DNA of 64,000 nt from Lachnospiraceae bacterium (GTDB lineage Bacteria; Bacillota; Clostridia; Lachnospirales; Lachnospiraceae). Numbering within the stretch: the stretch's first letter is position 1; the number at the start of each line of letters is the position of its first letter. The notes below the pieces were generated by a model that was given only the letters and a program-made list of their open reading frames with translations, did no database searches and was not told the origin of the DNA. The DNA lies in assembly GCA_017396555.1 (NCBI GenBank), contig JAFQLS010000008.1, positions 25,924-89,923 on the forward strand, written 5' to 3'. The position numbers and the translations under genes are program-made. This document shows, in pieces, positions 44,282-53,600 of this stretch.

Positions 44282-45355
44282 GTGAAGAGAATAGGAATGC
44301 TTACGAGTGGTGGAGATTGTCAGAGTCTTAATGCGTCTATGAGAGGTGTGGCAAAGACTTTGTATAAGAATCTTAAGGACGTAGAGATAATAGGGTTTAA
44401 TGAAGGCTACAAGGGATTGATTTATGGAAACTACAGAATAATGTCACCATCGGATTTTTCGGGGATACTTACACAGGGTGGAACAATTCTGGGAACATCA
44501 AGACAGCCCTTCAAGCAGATGAGAGTACCGGATGAAAATGGTCTTGATAAGGTAGAAGCAATGAAGGACACATATAAGAAGCTTAGACTTGAGTGTCTTG
44601 TGATTCTAGGTGGAAACGGAACACATAAGACAGCTAATCTTCTTAGAGAAGAAGGGCTTAATGTGGTTACTTTACCAAAGACAATAGATAACGATATTTG
44701 GGGAACAGATATGACATTTGGTTTTCAGAGTGCTGTGGATATTGCAACAGAAGCAATTGACTGCATTCATACAACAGCGGCTTCTCATAGCAGAGTATTT
44801 ATTGTTGAGGTTATGGGTCATAAGGTTGGATGGATGACATTGTATGCAGGTATAGCAGGTGGTGCGGATGTAATTCTTATTCCTGAGATTCCATATGATA
44901 TTGATTCGGTAGTAAAGGCTATTGCAAAGAGAACTAAACAGGGAAAACGTTTCTCGATTTTAGCGGTAGCGGAAGGAGCTATTTCTAAGGAAGAGGCTAA
45001 GCTATCTAAGAAGGAACTTAAGAAAAGAAGACTTGATATGCCATATCCATCGGTGTCATATGAAATCGGTGATGCTATTAGCAAAAAAACAGGTCAGGAG
45101 ATCAGAGTTACAATTCCGGGTCATACACAAAGAGGTGGAAGCCCTGATTCGTACGATAGAGTTATATCAAGCAGATTTGGTGCAGCAGCAGCTAATCTTA
45201 TTCTTAACAAAGAATATGGATATATGGTGGGAATGAAGAATGGTGATATAGTAAAAGTGCCACTTGAAGAGGTGGCAGGCAAGCTTAAAGTAGTTGAGCC
45301 GGACTCATCTATTATAAAAGAGGCTAAATTATTAGGTATAAGTTTTGGAGATTAA
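44282..45355 (+). CDS. pfkA: 6-phosphofructokinase
   Basis: 357 aa, GTG start with GAGAGGGTG upstream. LTSGGDCQSLNAS is the N-terminal nucleotide loop, PKTIDND (132-138) the catalytic block, and IPGHTQRGGSPDSYDR the effector/substrate region. The usual GGDGS loop reads GGNGT (110-114): the Asp is Asn while the following Gly, which marks ATP rather than PPi use, is retained. Commits fructose-6-phosphate to glycolysis. Placed 4 bp before dnaX, an unusual partnership. Confidence 0.93.
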   Translation: MKRIGMLTSGGDCQSLNASMRGVAKTLYKNLKDVEIIGFNEGYKGLIYGNYRIMSPSDFSGILTQGGTILGTSRQPFKQMRVPDENGLDKVEAMKDTYKKLRLECLVILGGNGTHKTANLLREEGLNVVTLPKTIDNDIWGTDMTFGFQSAVDIATEAIDCIHTTAASHSRVFIVEVMGHKVGWMTLYAGIAGGADVILIPEIPYDIDSVVKAIAKRTKQGKRFSILAVAEGAISKEEAKLSKKELKKRRLDMPYPSVSYEIGDAISKKTGQEIRVTIPGHTQRGGSPDSYDRVISSRFGAAAANLILNKEYGYMVGMKNGDIVKVPLEEVAGKLKVVEPDSSIIKEAKLLGISFGD

Positions 45356-45359
45356 GTAA

Positions 45360-46916
45360 ATGTCATACACAGCATTATACAGGAAGTTCAGACCGGATAA
45401 TTTTGATAAGGTTAAAGGTCAGGACCATATTGTGACAACATTGAAAAATCAAATACAGGCAAATAGAATTGGACATGCATACCTTTTTTGTGGAACAAGA
45501 GGAACAGGTAAAACAACAGTTGCAAAGCTATTTGCAAAGGCAGTAAATTGCGAGCACACAACGGATGGAAGTCCTTGTAATGAATGTCAGACGTGTAAGA
45601 GCATTATGTCGGGAACATCCATGAATGTAATTGAGATAGATGCAGCATCAAATAATGGTGTTGATAATATTCGTATGATAAATGAGGAAGTTCAGTATTC
45701 ACCTACAGAAGGTAAATACAAGGTGTATATTATTGATGAGGTGCATATGCTATCTATAGGAGCCTTTAATGCATTGTTAAAGACTCTTGAGGAGCCACCT
45801 TCGTATGTAATATTTATACTTGCTACGACAGAAGTGCACAAGATTCCGATAACCATTATGTCAAGATGCCAGAGATATGATTTTAAGCATATAACGGTAG
45901 AAACTATTGAAAAGAATCTTAAGGATTTATCCGACATAGAAGGACTTGATGTTGAAGAAAAGGCGTTGAGATACATTGCAAAGGCTGCAGATGGTTCTAT
46001 GAGAGATGCACTTAGTCTGCTTGACCAATGTAGTGCATTTTATATAGGTAAGTCATTAACCTATGAAAATGTTCTTGAGGTTCTCGGAGCTGTTGATACG
46101 GAGGTATTTAGCAGACTCTTAAGACATATAATTGCAGGGGATAATGTTTCGGCGGTTCATTTGTTGGAAGAAATAATAATGAATGGACGAGAACTGTCAC
46201 AGTTTGTAGTAGATTTTATCTGGTATATGAGAAATCTACTGCTTATGAAAACTTCAGATGATATAGAAAATGTTATTGATGCCTCTCCTGAGAGAATAAA
46301 GGCTCTCAAGGAAGAAGGGGATATGATTGAGGAAGAAGTACTTATGAGATATATCAGGGTATTTTCAGAATTGTCAAATCAGATTAAATATTCATCGCAG
46401 AAGCGAGTTCTTATAGAGATTGCAATTATCAAGCTAACCCGCCCGGCAATGGAGAATGACCTATCAGCTATGCTTAACAGAATAAGTAATCTTGAAAAGT
46501 TGATAGAAGATGGCAACTTTACCACAGGTATGCCGGTAGCGACAACAGTGGAGCAACGGCAAAAACCGTCAAAGCCAAAGGCACAAATAGCCGTTCCGGA
46601 GGATGTACAAGAGGTTGTTAATAACTGGTCGACAATTAGCAGAAAGCTGATAGGCGGAACGAGAACATATATTAAAAATGCAAGACTTGCCGCTGGAGAA
46701 GCTAATGGTTTATATATTGTGTTTAAGGATAGCGTAGGCTATGAATATGTCTCAAGAGAAGACAGGGTCAGAGAAATAGAAGAACTGATAGAAGAAGTAA
46801 TCAATAAGCAGGTTAAGGTAATACCAAAGCTGCTTGAAGATAACAGCAGGTTTGAAGAAAACTATGTTGAAATAGAAAATATTATTAATTTTGAAATAGT
46901 ACAGGAGGATTTTTAA
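45360..46916 (+). CDS. dnaX: DNA polymerase III subunit gamma/tau
   Basis: 518 aa. FCGTRGTGKTT (P-loop, 45-53), the zinc cysteines ending CNECQTC, VYIIDEVHML (Walker B) and NALLKTLEEPP are the clamp-loader ATPase hallmarks. The C-terminal 130 residues form the tau-type extension. I saw no obvious slippery heptamer plus stop that would yield a gamma form. Followed after 1 bp by ybaB, then recR, as almost everywhere in bacteria. Confidence 0.96.
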   Translation: MSYTALYRKFRPDNFDKVKGQDHIVTTLKNQIQANRIGHAYLFCGTRGTGKTTVAKLFAKAVNCEHTTDGSPCNECQTCKSIMSGTSMNVIEIDAASNNGVDNIRMINEEVQYSPTEGKYKVYIIDEVHMLSIGAFNALLKTLEEPPSYVIFILATTEVHKIPITIMSRCQRYDFKHITVETIEKNLKDLSDIEGLDVEEKALRYIAKAADGSMRDALSLLDQCSAFYIGKSLTYENVLEVLGAVDTEVFSRLLRHIIAGDNVSAVHLLEEIIMNGRELSQFVVDFIWYMRNLLLMKTSDDIENVIDASPERIKALKEEGDMIEEEVLMRYIRVFSELSNQIKYSSQKRVLIEIAIIKLTRPAMENDLSAMLNRISNLEKLIEDGNFTTGMPVATTVEQRQKPSKPKAQIAVPEDVQEVVNNWSTISRKLIGGTRTYIKNARLAAGEANGLYIVFKDSVGYEYVSREDRVREIEELIEEVINKQVKVIPKLLEDNSRFEENYVEIENIINFEIVQEDF

Positions 46917-46917
46917 A

Positions 46918-47262
46918 ATGGCAAAAAGAGGTGGATTTCCAGGAGGTATGCCTGGTAATATGAATAATCTTATGAAGCAGGCTCAGAAGATGCAGAAGCA
47001 GATGGAGGAGACTACAAAGGAGCTTGAAGAAAAGGAGATTACAACAACATCAGGTGGTGGTGCTGTTGAGGTAACAGTATCAGGAAAGAAGGAAATCACA
47101 AAGATAAAGCTTTCTGAAGAAGTTGTAGATCCAGATGATATCGAGATGCTGGAAGATCTTATAATGGCAGCTGTAAATGAAGCATTCAGACAAATGGAGG
47201 AATATTCATCAGCGCAAATGGCTAAGATAACAGGTGGATTTGGCGGAGGTTTCCCATTCTAA
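46918..47262 (+). CDS. ybaB: YbaB/EbfC family nucleoid-associated protein
   Basis: 114 aa, helical centre ([26 protein letters not shown]) and the strand block [22 protein letters not shown]. Gly/Met-rich ends ([11 protein letters not shown] and GGFGGGFPF) are typical of clostridial members. Binds DNA as a dimer; the tight spacing with dnaX and recR is conserved. Confidence 0.95.
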   Translation: MAKRGGFPGGMPGNMNNLMKQAQKMQKQMEETTKELEEKEITTTSGGGAVEVTVSGKKEITKIKLSEEVVDPDDIEMLEDLIMAAVNEAFRQMEEYSSAQMAKITGGFGGGFPF

Positions 47263-47263
47263 T

Positions 47264-47860
47264 ATGAATTACTACGGAAGCTACATAAATAAATTAATAG
47301 AAGAATTTTCAAAGTTGCCGGGGATTGGTCCAAAATCTGCCGGCAGGCTGGCATTTCATATTATTAATATGCCAAAAGAAAAGGTAGATGCTCTTTCAGA
47401 TGCAATAAGAGATGCGAAGAATAATGTTAAGTATTGTAGTCAGTGTTACACACTCACTGATGAAGAAGTGTGTCCTATTTGCAGAAATGACAAGAGGGAC
47501 CATAAGACTATTATGGTTGTAGAGAATACCAGAGACCTTGCTGCGTATGAAAAGACAGGTCAGTATAATGGCGTGTATCATGTGTTGCATGGCGCGATTG
47601 ATCCGTCTCTTGGAATAGGTCCTGAGCATATTAAGCTTAAGGAGCTAATTGTAAGATTAAGAGAGGATGTTGAAGAGGTTATCATATCGACAAATTCTAG
47701 TGTGGAAGGTGAAATTACAGCCGTATACATCAGTAAGATGATTAAACCGACAGGAATAAAGGTTAGTCGAATTGCAAGCGGAGTTCCGGTAGGTGGAGAT
47801 TTAGAGTATATTGACGAAGTTACGTTATTGAGAGCATTAGAAGGAAGGACAGAACTATAG
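47264..47860 (+). CDS. recR: Recombination protein RecR
   Basis: 198 aa. [16 protein letters not shown] (helix-hairpin-helix), the zinc finger [16 protein letters not shown] and the Toprim motif [13 protein letters not shown] are complete. Works with RecF/RecO to load RecA on gapped DNA. ATG 47264 starts right after the ybaB stop; the ribosome site would be GGAGG inside ybaB. Confidence 0.96.
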   Translation: MNYYGSYINKLIEEFSKLPGIGPKSAGRLAFHIINMPKEKVDALSDAIRDAKNNVKYCSQCYTLTDEEVCPICRNDKRDHKTIMVVENTRDLAAYEKTGQYNGVYHVLHGAIDPSLGIGPEHIKLKELIVRLREDVEEVIISTNSSVEGEITAVYISKMIKPTGIKVSRIASGVPVGGDLEYIDEVTLLRALEGRTEL

Positions 47861-47878
47861 AGGAAAGGTGCAGTTATT

Positions 47879-48448
47879 ATGGCTACAGGCGGATTTTGTT
47901 TTTGCAAAGGTGAATTAGTTGAATGTAGTACAGGACGAGTTCAGGACTGTAATACTAAACAGATTCATGCGTGTCCTTTAGAGGAGAAAAAGGAAGAAAA
48001 AACAGAAGATAAGACAGAATTTGGTGGTTTTTGTTTCTGCAAAGGCGAATTAGTTGAATGTATAGCAGGGAGAGTACAGGATTGTAATACTAAACAGGTA
48101 CATACTTGTCCACTTGAAGAGAAGGAAAAAGAGCCAGAGAATAAAAACGAAGAAGTGGTACAGGAATCATCAGAAGAAAAACCAGAGCAAACTAAGGAAA
48201 TAGGTGGTTTCTGTTTCTGTAAGGGGGAACTTGTTGAATGTATAGCCGGACGAGTGCAGGATTGTAATACAAAGCAGGTTCATAAATGTCCTTTAGAGAA
48301 AAAGGAAGAAAAAACAGAAGATAAAGATGAGAGTAAAGATGAGTGTGGTGGATTCTGTTTTTGTAAAGGTGAATTGGTAAATTGTAGCACAGGACGAGTG
48401 CAGGATTGCAACACCAAACAGATTCATAAATGTCCTAAAGAGGAGTAA
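47879..48448 (+). CDS. Four-repeat Cys-rich protein of unknown function
   Basis: 189 aa, no signal peptide or membrane span. Four near-identical 30-residue modules start at residues of about 4, 48, 107 and 155. Each opens GGFCFCKGEL, continues with a Cys, GRVQDCNTKQ and ends HxCP, giving CxC-x6-C-x7-C-x7-C plus a His: 20 Cys in total. Linkers are Glu/Lys-rich and disordered looking. The regular Cys/His set suggests metal binding or an intracellular redox/zinc module; I know of no named family. AAAGGTG precedes the ATG. It lies 18 bp after recR and 9 bp before the JetA-type gene, so it is probably co-transcribed with both. Confidence 0.85.
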   Translation: MATGGFCFCKGELVECSTGRVQDCNTKQIHACPLEEKKEEKTEDKTEFGGFCFCKGELVECIAGRVQDCNTKQVHTCPLEEKEKEPENKNEEVVQESSEEKPEQTKEIGGFCFCKGELVECIAGRVQDCNTKQVHKCPLEKKEEKTEDKDESKDECGGFCFCKGELVNCSTGRVQDCNTKQIHKCPKEE

Positions 48449-48457
48449 TCAGATAAT

Positions 48458-49969
48458 ATGTCACAGGAATTTGTATTAAAAAGAGACATAGTATATGATC
48501 ATAATGAGCGTATGCTGAATATCAGGAAATATTACCCATATTTTAAGCTTATTGAGTCTACATTTTCACAGTATAAGGAAGGTAGATACATAGAACTTGA
48601 TATGGGCTATATTATGATGGCAGTAATACGTTTTTTTATTGAGGAAAATAATTTTAAAGAGAAAAATGTAACCTATCAGGAATTCAAGGATTTTGTATCT
48701 GAAATAATAAGAAGAGACTTTGAACTTGCCCTTTCACAGGATGAAGAAGGCGAGCTTATAGGCTATATTTTTGATAAAATGAAAAATGACGGTAAGCCAT
48801 TTATATACGAATATTTCGATCCTTCCATAAAAAAGAAGAAGTCGGTAAGGGTTAAGCTTATAGAGGATAAGCTTGAGGGAGATAATGTTGTATATTCGAT
48901 AACCTCTGATGCGATAGAATTTTATCTTGATACCAAGGAAATCAAAGATGAAAGTACTATCACAACCTCTCAGCTATTACTGGGTAAGTTGATAGCATCT
49001 AAGAATTTTAAGGGAGGCACTGAGGTTGTAAAGAGAATTAACAACGAGGTGAGCCGACTTATTTCCAAAAAGAATGAAGTTTTAAGCCTGTTGAGTGTTG
49101 ATGTTTTTGAAGGTGTAAAATCATTCGAAGAATTTCAACATACGGGTATGAAATGGTTTGAAGAAGAGCAGAAGCTATTTGCTAAGAATAGGGAATTAAT
49201 CGAAAAAACCTTAAGACAGGGAGAGGCAGAGGGGAAATATCACAATGCCATGGAAGATATATATGTGCTTGAGGCACAACTAAATAAGGCAATGACAAGG
49301 CACAGTGATTTGCTTACAGCCTGTACTTCGCTTCAATTAAAGGCAGATGAGATAGTTACTGCAGCTAAATTTGTTAAGCTCAGAACGACACTTGATTTTA
49401 AGAATACGCTTAACAGACTTATGGAAAAGGATAGACCGGATATTTTGGAGCTAATGATAGCGCCTGCATTTGGTCTTCATCCGGCAAAATTATGGAGTCT
49501 TAATTCTATTGATGACTTGTTAAATTGCAAGACGGATAAGGAAGAAAAAGGCGAGCTAATAAAAGACAGCAGGGAGGATACAAGCTATGTATATCCGGAT
49601 GAACTTGAAGAAATGAGAATTGAAAATAATTACAAATACTTTCTTGAAGCATTATTTACAATGCTCGTTGAGAAGGAAGAATTTACACTTTCTGATTATA
49701 AGAATTATCTTGAAGAATTGCTTGGAGATATTAGCAGAAATGGTGATTATTACTCATTTATGATACATTTGTGCGGAAAAGACTCCTACGATATGAGAGA
49801 AGTCGTGGAAAAGCCGGATACATTTCTTGAAGATAATATCAAGGGTTTCATCGAAGAAAATGTAAAATATTCGGATATGGTATTTGAGATTGAGAGAACG
49901 GGAATGGATAGTCTCATTAATACTGTAGATGATTATGTGATGTCAGATGTTGTATTTAGAAAGCTATAG
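48458..49969 (+). CDS. jetA: Wadjet JetA/MukF-type kleisin subunit
   Basis: 503 aa, helical. Opening winged-helix-like region (YFKLIESTFSQYKEGRYIELD) followed by YSITSDAIEFYLDTKEI, the phrase that in MukF/MksF/JetA kleisins precedes the helical neck, then a long helical core with coiled-coil stretches (residues about 200-320). In this family the kleisin bridges the SMC heads. The order kleisin-small subunit-SMC with the next two genes is that of MukFEB/MksFEB and Wadjet JetABC; it looks closest to type III Wadjet from memory. Confidence 0.75.
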   Translation: MSQEFVLKRDIVYDHNERMLNIRKYYPYFKLIESTFSQYKEGRYIELDMGYIMMAVIRFFIEENNFKEKNVTYQEFKDFVSEIIRRDFELALSQDEEGELIGYIFDKMKNDGKPFIYEYFDPSIKKKKSVRVKLIEDKLEGDNVVYSITSDAIEFYLDTKEIKDESTITTSQLLLGKLIASKNFKGGTEVVKRINNEVSRLISKKNEVLSLLSVDVFEGVKSFEEFQHTGMKWFEEEQKLFAKNRELIEKTLRQGEAEGKYHNAMEDIYVLEAQLNKAMTRHSDLLTACTSLQLKADEIVTAAKFVKLRTTLDFKNTLNRLMEKDRPDILELMIAPAFGLHPAKLWSLNSIDDLLNCKTDKEEKGELIKDSREDTSYVYPDELEEMRIENNYKYFLEALFTMLVEKEEFTLSDYKNYLEELLGDISRNGDYYSFMIHLCGKDSYDMREVVEKPDTFLEDNIKGFIEENVKYSDMVFEIERTGMDSLINTVDDYVMSDVVFRKL

Positions 49970-49984
49970 GAGAAAGAGGAACTT

Positions 49985-50686
49985 ATGAACGATAAAAATC
50001 TTGAAAAAGCTTTAGATATAGTTGGAACACTTATGAATGGTGAGCAGATAAGTAAGGCTCAGTATGAGGAGTATGTTTCAAATGGAGAAATTTATGATTA
50101 TGTCCAGATGATTTGCAAAAAGTTTAATCTTGATGTGTATGAGCATGGAAATGGTCTGTATATGTGCGCAGGATATAACAATAGCTTGTTTGGATATAGT
50201 CATGAAGAGCTTAAGAAAGAAATGGGTATAAAATTAAACAGAGAATTGTATATGTGCTATTTTATTACATATTCCATAATCACAGGATTTTATAAAGATT
50301 CAGCAACTTATAGCTATGTTGAATATGTAAAGCTTGAAGATATTATACAAAATGTTGATAATCTTCTAAAAGGTATAACAGGTAAACTAAAGCTTATGAC
50401 ACTTGAAGAAGTGGAGGAAAACAGCTTTAAGACATTGGCGCTTATGTGGGAAGATTTGCCAATGGTTGTAAATGAGGAAACCACATCGAGAGCAGCAAGA
50501 GGTTCGAAGAAGGGATTTGTAAAGCTGACACTTAACTTCCTTCTTAGCAGGGACCTGCTCCTTGAGACAGAAGGACGTTATTATCCGACTGACAGATTTA
50601 GGGCCTATATTGAGAATTATTTTGAAAAATATAAGGGTCGTATTTTAGAAATTATGAAAGGAGATGTACAGGATGCCACATATTAA
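49985..50686 (+). CDS. jetB: Wadjet JetB/MukE-type subunit (DUF6063-like)
   Basis: 233 aa with predicted winged-helix parts; LTLNFLLSRDLLLETEGRYYPTDRF near the C-terminus reads as a wHTH with wing, as in MukE/JetB KITE proteins, which dimerise on the kleisin. It lies between the kleisin and SMC genes and overlaps the SMC start by 14 bp, implying fixed stoichiometry. Identification is by context more than by motif. Confidence 0.7.
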   Translation: MNDKNLEKALDIVGTLMNGEQISKAQYEEYVSNGEIYDYVQMICKKFNLDVYEHGNGLYMCAGYNNSLFGYSHEELKKEMGIKLNRELYMCYFITYSIITGFYKDSATYSYVEYVKLEDIIQNVDNLLKGITGKLKLMTLEEVEENSFKTLALMWEDLPMVVNEETTSRAARGSKKGFVKLTLNFLLSRDLLLETEGRYYPTDRFRAYIENYFEKYKGRILEIMKGDVQDATY

Positions 50687-53600
50687 CAGAATCAGAGTAA
50701 ACAATGTTAAATATAATTTTGGAACACAGTATTATGATGATTTTCTTATGCGTTTCAATGGAAAAAATACAATATATGATCTGGCGAATGGTGGCGGTAA
50801 AAGTGTATTGATGCTGTTACTTTTTCAAAATCTTATACCAAACTGTACATTAGATGACAAACAGCCTATTGAAAAATTATTCCGTACAAGTGATGGAAGT
50901 AAAACAATACATTCTCTTATAGAGTGGAATTTGAGTGACATACATGTAAAAGATAATTACAAATATATGTTGACGGGGTTTTGTGCAAGAAAGGCGAAGG
51001 AGTCTGATTCAGGAAATCGTGATAATGCATCAATAGAATATTTTAATTATTGTATTTTTTACCGTGAATATAATGACAATGATATTAAGAACCTTCCTTT
51101 GAAAAATGGCAAAGAGAGGGTTACTTATAGTGGACTTAAGAATTATCTTAAGGAGCTTGAAAGAAAAGACTTGAGCCTTAGTGTGAAAATATTTGAGAAG
51201 AAAAGCGACTATCAGAGATTCATAAGTGATTATGGTCTGTATGAGAGCGAATGGGAAATTATAAGAGGCATTAATAAGACTGAAGGTCATGTTAGAACCT
51301 ATTTTGAAACAAATTACAGAAACACGAGAAAAGTAGTTGAAGATTTGTTGATTGAAGAAATTATTCAAAAATCATTTATGAACAAATATGGAAATCAGGA
51401 AGAAGATACAATGGCTCAAACCCTTCTTGATATCAAGGATAAACTTATTGAGTTGTCAGAGAAAAAGGCTCAGATAGAAAATTTTGACAGACAGCAGGAG
51501 ATTATAGAGGCATTTGTGTCAAGAATATCATCTATTAAGCAGATGTATTTTGGGAAAGAAAATATCGAAAGTCAGGTTTGTAAAATTTATAATACAATCC
51601 GTATGAAGGAAGAGAAATACAATACAGACAGAGACAGTCTTGTATCGCGTCTGGAGGAAGTAAGGGCATCTATAAATGATCTTGCAAGACTTTGTGATAC
51701 AGCAAAGGTTATGAAGGAAAAAGCTGTTATAGATCAGATGAACGAAAAACTTGAAGATATTTCAAAGGATGCAGATGAACTGAAAAATGTTCTTGAGGCA
51801 AAAAAGACGGAGCTTAAGTTCAAGGAAAGCGGAAATGATTACCTCGATTATATACATAGCAAAATGGAAGCTGATTCCATAAGGGAGGCAATTAGTGCAA
51901 GAAAACAGGATAGCAGTGCGATTCTAATTGAGACAGAACATTTTGTTACAGAGTTATTTGCAAGAAATAAGGTAAAACTGTCAGAAATTGACGAGAATCT
52001 TGCAAAAGAAGAAGCAGCAGCAGAAAAAGAAAATTCCGTTAATGAAGAACTTACAAAAAAGGAAAGAGAACTCGCAGGAAATCAGGCAGTACTTGAATTT
52101 AAATATAATAATCTAAAAAATGAATATGATGAAAAGTCGAGTAGAGTTGCTAAGAGAATGTCGGATTTGGGTGTTATTGTTTCATCAACTATTCAAAATG
52201 ATATAAAGAATAAGCAGAGAGAATTGCAGTCATTGCAGAATAAAAAATCAGAAATATTAGAGTCTGTTAATACCGAGAAGGAAAATGAAAAGAAGCTTTT
52301 AATCTTAATGGAAACTGGCAAGCTTGAGTTAGATATGCTTAGTTCCAAGGAAAAGGAATTGACCAAGCTTGATAAGGCTAGCAGAGAACGAAGAGAAAGA
52401 TTTGAAAAAATCAGTAGTGTATATGCGGATAAAAAAATAGAAAATATGCATATGGATGTTATCAGGCAAATTGCTGAAAAGGAACAGAAGTTAAAGCATA
52501 AGGAAGAGATTTTAAAGAATCTTAAAAATAATATATCCGTTCCAATGTCCCCAAATATGAAGGGCATTTGTGAATATATTGAGAGATATCATGGTGATAT
52601 TTGTGTTCATGGTGCAAAATATTTGAGCACAAAATCAGAGGAAGAAAGAGAAACTATTATAAACAGAATACCAATTCTTCCTTACAGCATAGTTATTCTT
52701 AAGAATTTTGAAAGAGTAATAGAAGACACAAAGCTTCTTGATATGAATGATGGCATGGTGCCTGATTTTATCATAGACGAGGATGCTATAAGACAGGGTA
52801 AGGATATAATAAACAATGACAATATTATAGTATCTATGAAAAAGCGTGAATATATATTCAATAATAGGGCGATGGAAGCTGAATTGAGTTCTATAGAGGA
52901 GGAAATAAAGGAATTAACCCGTTCACTTCGTCATTTGTATGAGTATGAGGAAGTGATAAGAGAGGATTATGTATTTATCAAAAATTTCACCAACACATCT
53001 GATATTGAAGATATGTCTAATATTAAAGAGAGCTTAAAGGAAATGGAAATTAAGTTTGAGCAATCAAAGGAGGATTATAATTCATGTCTTTCTACAATAA
53101 ATGTGCTTAATGAGTCACTCCTTGAATGTGACAGAGATATTGACAGAATATGTGCAGATATTGCAGAAATGGAAATAATCATTAAGGAAAATTCAGAATG
53201 TGAAATTCTTGAGAAGGAATTGACAGGAACAAAAGCAGAACTTGAAAATCTGATAAAGGAGCATAAGAATATTGCTGCGAGACTTGAAGCAGCACTTAAT
53301 CAGGCGAAAAATCGAGCTGCGAAAATAAAGGGAATCAAGGAACAGAGGCTTAAGATAGAGGATGACTGGAATAATAAATACAAGATTTATTATAAAGAAG
53401 GTCATAATGTCAAGATTAGTGGTGATTATGAGACAGTTGTTTCTAAGCTTAACGGTCTTATTGATGCTCTGCGTGATGAGAATTCGGATCTTGCAGACAA
53501 GGAAAAGCTGCTTAAATCCTATGAGGATTCTATGAATAAAGCACTTGAAAATATCAGATATAGAGAAACCAGTGAAGAGGAGCTAAAGAAATCATACGAG

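Noticed and set aside
45360-46916. Programmed frameshift in dnaX making a gamma form
   Set aside because: I found no A-rich slippery heptamer followed by a nearby stop in the shifted frame.
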